A stretch of 10,823 nt of DNA from Acidobacteriota bacterium (GTDB taxonomy: Bacteria; Acidobacteriota; Terriglobia; Terriglobales; Acidobacteriaceae): NCBI GenBank assembly GCA_025353435.1, contig JANXQR010000211.1:1-10823 (forward strand). Reading direction: 5' to 3'. Positions 1 to 5,863 of the stretch are shown here, one piece after another (within the stretch, counting starts at the first letter, position 1; each line of letters opens with the position of its first letter). The notes below the pieces were generated by a model. That model ran no database searches. It saw only the letters and a program-made list of their open reading frames with translations, and was not told the origin of the DNA. A program made the translations under genes and the position numbers.

Positions 1-992
1 ACGCCCGCGCCGTCGTCGATTGCGCCGGTGCCGAGATCCCATGAGTCAAGATGGCCGGAGACAACGACTACCTGCTCCGGGTGATCAGTTCCCTTCCAGT
101 CGGCAATCACATTGAAGCTCTGCGCGTCGGGAAGGGTCTGCGGCGTAAGGACCATGTGGAGCTTGACTGCTCCCTGGGTGGTGAGGTTCTTGAGCATGTC
201 CGCATCTTCAGCGGTAACAGCGGCGGCGGGAATCTTTGGCACGCCGGGCGGATAAATGGTCATGCCGGTGTGGGGCAGGCGGAAGTCGGCTCCACCGACG
301 GAACGGACCAGAACCGCAACTGCGCCAACGGCCGCTCCCACGGATGGGGCGGCACCGCGATACATGACCGCGTTGCCGTATGCCGCGCCGCCGCTGCCAA
401 CCGCAGCCAGTTCCTTGTCGAAGGCGTGATTGAGGAGGAGGATTTTTCCCTTGGCCGCGTCGGGAGTGAGGGCGTGGAGGGCCTGGAAATCGTCGACTAC
501 GATCACTTCGGCGGTGACGCCGTCGGCCGGGGTTGCGCCGCTGCCGCCGAGCGCGGTTAGGACGACTTTCTGGATGGTGCCGGGAGCCTGGCCCGTCCAG
601 GAGACGACTTCGGCGGTTTCAGCGCCGCGAACCCAATGGGGAACTTGAGCTTTCTCGAGAGTAACTTCAGCGCCGAGAGCGCGCATCTCGCCGGCAACCC
701 AATCGACTGCCTGCTGAGCCTGGGGGGAACCGGACAATCGCGGTCCTATATTGTCGGTCAGATGGCGCAATTCCTTGAGCGCATAGGGGTCGCTCATGGC
801 CGCATCGCGCAGGCGCTGCATGGTGGCGATCTGCTCGGGAGACCAGGCACTCTTGGCGCCGTTCGGGCGGATAGCCTTCAGGCGATCGGGAATACTGGGT
901 GCATTGGCCGGGGGATTCTGGGCGAAAGCGGCGCGCGCGATCAGCACGGATGCAAGGCAAAGGAAACAACTTAGTCGCAGGTGGGTCGCCAT
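1..992 (-). CDS. Secreted M28-family metallopeptidase, carboxypeptidase Q-like (3' end outside window)
   Basis: Reading the minus strand from the ATG at 992 gives 330 residues with no stop up to the window edge, so the C-terminus is missing. Residues 1-24 form a signal peptide (hydrophobic core LSCFLCLASVLIARA, likely cut after AAFA), so the enzyme acts outside the cytoplasm. Residues about 140-280 fit a protease-associated (PA) domain inserted before the catalytic core. Residues 313-330 read GHLDSWDLGTGAIDDGAG, the first zinc-binding block of M28 peptidases. H314 is a zinc ligand and D326 the likely bridging ligand. This block closely resembles that of carboxypeptidase Q (plasma glutamate carboxypeptidase), a di-zinc enzyme that trims peptides. 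The general-base Glu and remaining ligands would lie beyond the window. An in-frame ATG at 1007 is an alternative start; neither has a good Shine-Dalgarno. The gene diverges from htrA. Family call firm; substrate unknown. Confidence 0.88.
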   Translation of the reverse strand, partial: MATHLRLSCFLCLASVLIARAAFAQNPPANAPSIPDRLKAIRPNGAKSAWSPEQIATMQRLRDAAMSDPYALKELRHLTDNIGPRLSGSPQAQQAVDWVAGEMRALGAEVTLEKAQVPHWVRGAETAEVVSWTGQAPGTIQKVVLTALGGSGATPADGVTAEVIVVDDFQALHALTPDAAKGKILLLNHAFDKELAAVGSGGAAYGNAVMYRGAAPSVGAAVGAVAVLVRSVGGADFRLPHTGMTIYPPGVPKIPAAAVTAEDADMLKNLTTQGAVKLHMVLTPQTLPDAQSFNVIADWKGTDHPEQVVVVSGHLDSWDLGTGAIDDGAG

Positions 993-1019
993 GTCGGATG
1001 TTAGCATGCGAATGCCGCC

Positions 1020-1039
1020 GGTTCAGGAAACCTGGAACC
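1020..1039. repeat. Imperfect inverted repeat upstream of the M28 gene
   Basis: GGTTCAGG (1020-1027) and CCTGGAACC (1031-1039) are inverted copies that pair 8 bp around an AAA loop, with a single bulged G at 1034. It lies 13 nt from the upstream candidate ATG (1007) and 28 nt from the ATG at 992. It could be an operator, or a hairpin in the 5' untranslated region of the M28 mRNA. A chance repeat of this size is possible. Confidence 0.35.
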
Positions 1040-1101
1040 ATTGCGCCGCGTTTGCGTCTATAGAAAGGAATGATCCGGGTATGAGGCCGTCGTTGGTCAC
1101 C

Positions 1102-1125
1102 GGAACGGTAAGTTTTGATCAGTCT
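1102..1125 (+). promoter_or_regulatory. Candidate ECF-sigma (sigma-E-like) promoter of htrA
   Basis: GGAAC at 1102-1106 followed after 16 nt by TCT at 1123-1125 resembles the GGAAC ... TC- layout of extracytoplasmic-function sigma promoters. In Escherichia coli, degP is transcribed by sigma-E from such a site. The match is short, so this is a suggestion only. Confidence 0.25.
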
Positions 1126-1145
1126 GGCTCTATCAGGCTGGCTAT
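1118..1145 (+). repeat. Tandem 14-bp direct repeat in the htrA promoter region
   Basis: ATCAGTCTGGCTCT (1118-1131) is followed at once by ATCAGGCTGGCTAT (1132-1145), identical at 12 of 14 positions. The second copy runs into a -10-like TATACT (1143-1148). Adjacent direct repeats with a period near 1.3 helical turns upstream of a start can be binding sites for a dimeric response regulator, or can arise by slippage. Confidence 0.5.
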
Positions 1146-1210
1146 ACTGGTAGGTGGTGCAGTGAAAGTTCCAGCCTCACGGTTGGTGATCTGACGAGGA
1201 CATTGAATAC

Positions 1211-2902
1211 ATGAAATTGCTTTTTGAACGGTTGCGCGCGCGCCGTCTCACGTCGGTTTTCATTCTTCTGGGTACGCTTTCGATTGCCGTCATCGGCGGG
1301 TCATTTGTGGCTCACGGAGTGCGCGGGCAGGAGAAGCAAAACGATAGTGCGGATGCCACGCCTCTGAAGGTTGTGAATTCGCCGGTTGCCCCGAACGAGT
1401 TCGTAAAGATCGCCAAGCAGGTTGGGCCGGCGGTGGTGAACATCAACACGCAGACGCTGCCCAAGCAGTCGACCACTCGCGGTCCCAAGACGAACCCGCA
1501 TGCGAAGAACCCCCATCTTCAGGCTCCGGACAGCGATGGCGATGGCACCCCGGACGGGGCTGATCCTCAGGACGGAGCGCCGGGCGGCGGCCAGGGTGGT
1601 GGGCAAGGTGGCGGCCAGGGTAATTTTCAGGACTTTTTCAACAAGTTCTTTGGCGGCCAAGCTCCCGACCAGGGTGGTGATGGCGAGGACGGTGGGAACC
1701 AGGTACGCGAGGCGCTTGGCTCCGGTTTCATCGTCGACCCCAAGGGCTACATCATCACCAATAACCACGTGGTGGAGAAGGCCGACAAGATTTTCGTCAA
1801 ACTTTCGACAGATCCTGATTCGCAGGACCTTGGCAGGCCGGCGCGCGTGATCGGTATCGACAAGGCCACCGACCTTGCGGTTATCAAGATTGACGCCAGT
1901 GAGCCGTTGCCGGTGGTCAAGCTTGGCAACAGTGATAGTGCGCAGGTTGGCGATTGGGTTGAAGCCATCGGCAGCCCGTTCGCGCTGGCGCAGACTGTAA
2001 CGGCAGGCATCATTTCCGCCAAGAACCGCACGATTGAGCCGGGCGCTAGTGGCCAGTTCCAGCACTTCATTCAAACCGACGCGGCCATCAATCCGGGCAA
2101 CTCCGGGGGGCCGTTGCTGAACATGAACGGCGAAGTGATCGGCGTAAACACCGCCATTTACACCCAATCGGCGGGTTACCAAGGTATTGGGTTCGCCATG
2201 CCGTCGAACACCGTGGCGGAGATCTACAACGACCTGATCAGCCCCAGCCATAAAGTGGTGCGCGGATCGATCGGAATTCAGTTCAAACAGGGCCTTTCTG
2301 GCGCTGTCAATCGGGTCTACGGGTTCAAGAATGGCGTGCTGGTGCAGCAGGTCCAGCCCGGTGGCCCGGCCGACAAGGCAGGCATCAAGCCCGGCGACAT
2401 CATCACCACCATCGACGGCCGCCAGATCAAGGACGGCGACGACCTGGTGAATGAAATTGCGAGCCGCCGGCCCGGATCGTCGATCCGCCTGGGTTTTGTG
2501 CGTGATGGCAAGCCGACCGACGCCACCGTGACCATTGGCGACAGGGATAAGGTGTTTGCCGACCTGGGGTTGCAGCAGGCCGTCCCAACACCCGATGAAG
2601 GCGCGAATCCCGGGGAAAGCAAGCTCGGGATCGTGGTTCACGACGTGACTCCGGAGATGGCGACGAAGATTCATCATCCGGGAGTGATTGTGCAGTCGGT
2701 GCGGACCGGGTCGTTTGCCGATCTGCAGGGGCTCGAACCCGGACTGGTTATCATCCGGATCAACAAGCAGGCAACGGGCACACGCGACCAGTTCAACTCA
2801 GTTGTGAGCAAGCTGAAGACGGGTGACGACGTGGTGTTTGAAGTAGTGGACCCGCGACGGCCAAATGACGGATTAAACTACGTCGGCGGCACGTTGCAGT
2901 AA
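1211..2902 (+). CDS. HtrA/DegP-type periplasmic serine protease with two PDZ domains
   Basis: This 563-residue trypsin-like protease/chaperone degrades or refolds damaged envelope proteins. Residues 14-35 are a single hydrophobic segment (signal peptide or membrane anchor; no clear cleavage site). The protease domain runs from about 60 to 345, with triad H186 (ITNNHVV), D221 (DLAVIKI) and S298 (GNSGGPLL). PDZ1 spans about 352-443 and PDZ2 about 470-550. Between residues 80 and 168, where E. coli DegP has its regulatory LA loop, there is a long low-complexity insert. It holds an Asp-rich DSDGDGTPDGAD stretch (107-118), four Gly-Gly-Gln-type repeats (125-137), and FFNKFFGG (142-149) that recalls the FQQFFG element of DegP. 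ACGAGGA 10 nt before the ATG supports the start. DegP, DegQ and MucD are equally possible names, so no symbol is given. Confidence 0.95.
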   Translation: MKLLFERLRARRLTSVFILLGTLSIAVIGGSFVAHGVRGQEKQNDSADATPLKVVNSPVAPNEFVKIAKQVGPAVVNINTQTLPKQSTTRGPKTNPHAKNPHLQAPDSDGDGTPDGADPQDGAPGGGQGGGQGGGQGNFQDFFNKFFGGQAPDQGGDGEDGGNQVREALGSGFIVDPKGYIITNNHVVEKADKIFVKLSTDPDSQDLGRPARVIGIDKATDLAVIKIDASEPLPVVKLGNSDSAQVGDWVEAIGSPFALAQTVTAGIISAKNRTIEPGASGQFQHFIQTDAAINPGNSGGPLLNMNGEVIGVNTAIYTQSAGYQGIGFAMPSNTVAEIYNDLISPSHKVVRGSIGIQFKQGLSGAVNRVYGFKNGVLVQQVQPGGPADKAGIKPGDIITTIDGRQIKDGDDLVNEIASRRPGSSIRLGFVRDGKPTDATVTIGDRDKVFADLGLQQAVPTPDEGANPGESKLGIVVHDVTPEMATKIHHPGVIVQSVRTGSFADLQGLEPGLVIIRINKQATGTRDQFNSVVSKLKTGDDVVFEVVDPRRPNDGLNYVGGTLQ

Positions 2903-2917
2903 CCTGACTTTGGTGAC

Positions 2918-2949
2918 GGGGCGCACACGATTCCCGCCCGGTGCGCCCC
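2918..2949 (+). terminator. GC-rich stem-loop after htrA
   Basis: GGGGCGCAC (2918-2926) and GTGCGCCCC (2941-2949) form a perfect 9-bp stem with a 14-nt loop, 15 nt after the htrA stop. It lacks a T-run after the stem, so it is either a weak intrinsic terminator or an mRNA 3'-end stabiliser. Confidence 0.5.
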
Positions 2950-3072
2950 CACCATTTCCGGAAGGTGTAATGAGCTCTTGGCCGATTTTTGTAGCGCAAC
3001 CAGGTCAAGTTAGTTACACTTCTGGCACCTTATTTAGATTAGTGTCTCTTGCCTTGGGGAGGTAATGTTACC

Positions 3073-3552
3073 GTGCTAAACACTCGAGAAAGGCTCGCCT
3101 TGGCTCTTGTGGCGCTGCTGGTTGCAGTGCCCGCATTTGCCACGACCACGCACCGTACCGCTGCCGGCAGCCACACGCGCCGGGGCCACAAGTCTGCCGT
3201 GACTTATCGCGCGAAGACAAAAGGCCACAAGTTGCACGGCCAGCAGGTGATCGACTCCAACCGCGTCACCCAGATTCAGAGTGCGCTGATTCGCGAACAC
3301 TACATGTCCGGTGAAGCAAGCGGCCAATGGGACTCGACCACCCAGGCTGCCATGCAGAAGTATCAGTCCGATCAAGGCTGGCAGACCAAGCTGCTCCCCG
3401 ACTCGCGCGCGATCAAGAAACTCGGGCTAGGGCCGGATTACTCCAACGCTATCAACGCCAAGGAATCGAGCTTCGCCCCGCCGCCATCCGCCGCCACCAT
3501 TCCGGGGGAGCAAACTGCAGGATTTGCATCGGCTGCTGGAGTGAACCGCTAG
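3073..3552 (+). CDS. Small secreted protein with one peptidoglycan-binding domain
   Basis: I place the start at GTG 3073 because GGGGAGGT (3056-3063) lies 9 nt before it; a TTG at 3049 is in frame but would lie upstream of this site. The 159-residue product has a signal peptide (residues 1-23, cut after PAFA). A strongly basic, His-rich linker follows (about 24-56: many H, R, K, no acidic residue). Residues about 62-119 form a PG_binding_1-type three-helix domain, shown by RVTQIQSALIREHY, the GQWDSTTQAAMQKYQ core and the closing SRAIKKLGLG. The Pro/Ala-rich tail (135-159) looks disordered. No catalytic domain is present, so it is probably a cell-wall-bound accessory protein. It is codirectional with htrA, 170 nt downstream and beyond a stem-loop, so probably separately transcribed. 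Role unknown. Confidence 0.82.
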   Translation: MLNTRERLALALVALLVAVPAFATTTHRTAAGSHTRRGHKSAVTYRAKTKGHKLHGQQVIDSNRVTQIQSALIREHYMSGEASGQWDSTTQAAMQKYQSDQGWQTKLLPDSRAIKKLGLGPDYSNAINAKESSFAPPPSAATIPGEQTAGFASAAGVNR

Positions 3553-3587
3553 AGCGACCGATCAGAATCAACACCTCTTCAACAAAT

Positions 3588-3619
3588 AGAAATGGCCGCC
3601 CAAAAAGGCGGCCATTTCT
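3588..3619. terminator. Bidirectional intrinsic terminator between convergent genes
   Basis: A perfect 13-bp inverted repeat, AGAAATGGCCGCC (3588-3600) and GGCGGCCATTTCT (3607-3619), encloses the loop CAAAAA. The stem has a GC core and A/T-rich flanks, giving T-rich 3' arms on both strands. It lies between the stops of the convergent peptidoglycan-binding gene (3552) and the carboxylesterase gene (3638), so it can serve both. Confidence 0.88.
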
Positions 3620-3637
3620 CTATTCACGGTCTTCAGG

Positions 3638-5200
3638 TTACATGCGGAAGGGCGGCATTCCCTGTTGCAGAAACAAGTACCGTTCCCGCAGCGCATCGGG
3701 GCTTGAAGTAATCGTCGTGTTCAGGTGAATCAGCGGATAGCCTTCGTCGTTGTATTTCGGCCAAACCGGGAGTCCGGCGCCGTTGGGATCGCCCGTTTTG
3801 GCAAAGTTGGTCCAGTAGGTCATGACCTGATCGCTGAGGGTGCGATCTTCCGGGCGCACCTCCCAGCCCGGGCGCGTGTCCAGAGTGCCAAACACATACT
3901 CGATGTCGTCCGAGTGGAACGCGAACGTGCCTTGATGAAACTTGCTTGGCGTGGCAGCCAGCTCGAAGTGATAGCGATACACCGGCGCGTTTCCGTTCTT
4001 GCGATGCGCTTCCAGCCAGCCCCACGTTCCGTAGGCAATGAAAGCGTCGCTGCCGTAGTCGATGGCCGAACGCGTGGCTTGCTCGTCGGTGTCGCAGGGG
4101 TAGAGCTTGAGGAAATCGACGGAGCGATCGGTAAATAGCTTTTCGGCCGTCGCTTTCCACTTTTCGACCGTATCGCCCTGCGCAGCCATGAAGTTTCCCT
4201 CGTCGGCATTCCACCCGGCCAGAAGCGGCACATGGGCCTGTTTGCCCGCGGCATAGGTGTCGGGCACTGGCTCGGTCAGCAGCTTGCCGTCCACATCTGG
4301 AGGAAAATTGACGCCAGGCTTTTTGCAGGCGTCGAGAATGGTTTGAGTGGGCAGCGCACGAAGGTCCGCCAGGGTCGTCACGTTGAGTGTCGCCACCCAT
4401 TTGGCATCTTTCGCCTCGCGGTCGGCAAGCGCGTCATAAGGCAACGGACCGCGGCCAACGGCGGCGCCGCTCTCGCCAATCGCTTTGTGGAACAGGCCCT
4501 GCGCCATGGGCGACGCCATCAGCGTGCTGACCGCGAACGATCCGGCGCTCTCCCCAAAGATTGTCACATTGCCGGGATCGCCGCCGAATTCAGTGATGTT
4601 GGCCTTGACCCACTCGAGGCCCGCGACCATGTCCATCAGGCCGTAGTTGCCGGCTGAGCCGTTCGCTTCCTTTGCCAGGTCTGCAATCGCGAGAAATCCG
4701 AAGACGCCCAAACGGTAGTTGATAGTGACGACCACAACTCCCTTGAGGGGCAGAAAGTCTCCATTGTGGCGGGGCTCATTGCTGCCGCCGCCGGAGAAAC
4801 CTCCGCCGTGAATCCAGAACATCACCGGCAGCTTGGCCTTTTTGTCCGCCGTGGCCGGCGCGTAGATATTCAGGAAGAGACAGTCTTCGCTCGATCCCTT
4901 GTCCTGAAAAATCATGTCCTGGAACACGATATTCTGCGCACAGTGAGCGCCGTAGTTTGTTGCGTCGCGCTGGCCTTTCCATTTTGCGGCAGGCTGTGGC
5001 GCCTTCCAGCGCAAGTCGCCCACGGGCGGCGCTGCGTAGGGAACACCCATCCACGCGCGGACCTTGTCACTGTTGATTGTTTTGCCTTGAACCTTGCCCT
5101 GCTTGGTCTTGACGGTCAGCGGATCGGCGTTTGCTGCCACCGACACCGCGAGCAGCAACCCCGCCGCCAGCGCGCACAACGCCTGGATACGAAAATGCAT
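3638..5200 (-). CDS. Secreted type B carboxylesterase (COesterase family)
   Basis: This 520-residue alpha/beta-hydrolase hydrolyses carboxylic esters, probably outside the cytoplasm. Residues 1-25 are a signal peptide ending ANA. Family landmarks run in order: the VPYAAPPVGDLRW block (53-65), the paired cysteines C87 and C107 (in SEDCLFLNIY) matching the first conserved disulfide of the cholinesterase fold, the oxyanion-hole HGGGF (131-135), the nucleophile elbow GESAG with S218, the acid E334 (NADEGNF) and H429 (FAFHSDDIEYVFG). All triad residues are present, so the enzyme should be active. GGGAGG 8 nt before the ATG at 5200 fixes the start. Length is normal for the family. It is the last gene of a minus-strand run, 77 nt after the DUF5615 gene, and ends at the bidirectional terminator. 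Its natural ester is not evident; para-nitrobenzyl esterase-like annotation would be a guess. Confidence 0.93.
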   Translation of the reverse strand: MHFRIQALCALAAGLLLAVSVAANADPLTVKTKQGKVQGKTINSDKVRAWMGVPYAAPPVGDLRWKAPQPAAKWKGQRDATNYGAHCAQNIVFQDMIFQDKGSSEDCLFLNIYAPATADKKAKLPVMFWIHGGGFSGGGSNEPRHNGDFLPLKGVVVVTINYRLGVFGFLAIADLAKEANGSAGNYGLMDMVAGLEWVKANITEFGGDPGNVTIFGESAGSFAVSTLMASPMAQGLFHKAIGESGAAVGRGPLPYDALADREAKDAKWVATLNVTTLADLRALPTQTILDACKKPGVNFPPDVDGKLLTEPVPDTYAAGKQAHVPLLAGWNADEGNFMAAQGDTVEKWKATAEKLFTDRSVDFLKLYPCDTDEQATRSAIDYGSDAFIAYGTWGWLEAHRKNGNAPVYRYHFELAATPSKFHQGTFAFHSDDIEYVFGTLDTRPGWEVRPEDRTLSDQVMTYWTNFAKTGDPNGAGLPVWPKYNDEGYPLIHLNTTITSSPDALRERYLFLQQGMPPFRM

Positions 5201-5277
5201 TCCAATTTCCTCCCGGATTACGTTATCAGGACGGGGTGATGGGGGTGGGAGTTTCAGTTGTCACAATTTGGATGCCA

Positions 5278-5616
5278 TTACCGCGACTTCAGGATGAGCA
5301 CGGATCGATCCTCGTCATTGAGAAAATCCACGATTCGGATTGATTGAGTACGCAAGATTTCTTCGACGACAGAAGTCGGGTAATCACAACCACGAAGCCA
5401 AATCACTTTCGGCGGAGGACCCTGTGTTGTCGCCAACTCATAGAAGTCTGCGTCCGCGGATACGATGGCGAATCCATTTGTGCGCGCATATCGCCAGATT
5501 TCAGTGTCGGGAACTCGGGCGAGCCCGACACTGAATACGTGAGTCGACTCCGGAAACAGATCTTGAATGCGTCGAGACAGACGAAAGGAAAGGTTCTCGT
5601 CAAAAAGCAACTTCAC
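5278..5616 (-). CDS. DUF5615 PIN-like toxin (putative ribonuclease)
   Basis: The product is 112 residues starting from GTG. The N-terminal MKLLFDENLSFRLSRRI, then VPDTEIWRYA, the VSADADFYEL block (52-61) and the WLRG segment (73-76) are the hallmark order of DUF5615/Mut7-C-like PIN-fold proteins. Candidate metal-binding acidic residues are D6, E7, D37, D55 and D57. Such proteins are paired with DUF433 partners and are thought to be RNA-cleaving toxins of VapBC-like systems; activity of this one is inferred. Its GTG start overlaps the TGA stop of the upstream DUF433 gene by 4 nt (GTGA, 5616-5613), and there is no convincing Shine-Dalgarno, so its translation probably depends on the antitoxin gene. 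Confidence 0.85.
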   Translation of the reverse strand: MKLLFDENLSFRLSRRIQDLFPESTHVFSVGLARVPDTEIWRYARTNGFAIVSADADFYELATTQGPPPKVIWLRGCDYPTSVVEEILRTQSIRIVDFLNDEDRSVLILKSR

Positions 5617-5822
5617 AGCGCGACGCGGCGCCCGACGCGCGAAGCGTAATCAAACACGGCGGGGAAGTCTGCAGGCTCCAGTTCCGGATAATCGGCAAGA
5701 ATCTGCTCCTGGTTCATCCCTGAGGCCATCCAGCCAAGCACGTCCCACACAGTGATCCGCAGCCCTCGTATACACGGCTGGCCAGAGCGTTTCCCTGCCT
5801 CGATTGTGATGCGGTCATCCAC
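5613..5822 (-). CDS. DUF433 antitoxin partner of the DUF5615 protein
   Basis: This small protein has 69 residues from a GTG start at 5822. It carries the family pattern I-x-GQPCIRGLRITVWDVLGWMASGMNQEQILADYPELEPADFPAVFDYA (about residues 13-60, quoted here as landmarks I5, G14-Q15-P16, R19-G20, R22-I23-T24-V25, D44-Y45-P46). The segment 24-60 is helix-turn-helix-like, consistent with DNA binding and autoregulation in related antitoxins. It lies 41 nt after the lysA stop and overlaps the toxin gene by 4 nt. The reading frame stays open upstream into lysA without an ATG, and no strong ribosome-binding site is seen, so the exact start is the least certain part. Confidence 0.83.
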   Translation of the reverse strand: MDDRITIEAGKRSGQPCIRGLRITVWDVLGWMASGMNQEQILADYPELEPADFPAVFDYASRVGRRVAL

Positions 5823-5863
5823 TGTCGTCGATTCAATGATAGCGCCGATGGATACGGTCAGGT

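Larger units (their letters stand above)
1008..1210. promoter_or_regulatory. Divergent control region between the M28 peptidase and htrA
   Basis: This roughly 200-bp gap separates two divergently transcribed envelope-protease genes and must hold both promoters. Visible on the plus strand are GGAAC (1102-1106) with TCT 16 nt downstream (1123-1125), a TATACT hexamer (1143-1148), a tandem 14-bp repeat (1118-1145), and ACGAGGA (1194-1200) as the ribosome-binding site 10 nt before the htrA ATG. For the minus strand, TATAGA (1062-1057) is a weak -10 candidate without a good -35. An imperfect inverted repeat sits at 1020-1039. None of these assignments is proven. Confidence 0.5.

Noticed and set aside
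51..974. Several plus-strand open frames in the first kilobase
   Set aside because: They are antisense or out of frame to the M28 peptidase reading, which has a signal peptide and the zinc-site motif; their Gly/Ala-rich translations look like shadow frames.
1301..2677. Open frame of 458 codons on the minus strand opposite htrA
   Set aside because: It lies wholly antisense to a gene with a complete catalytic triad and two PDZ domains, shows no family motifs, and is a by-product of GC-rich codon use.
3633..4400. Second minus-strand open frame inside the carboxylesterase gene
   Set aside because: The frame used by the 520-residue esterase carries E334 and H429 in this stretch, so this one is a shadow.
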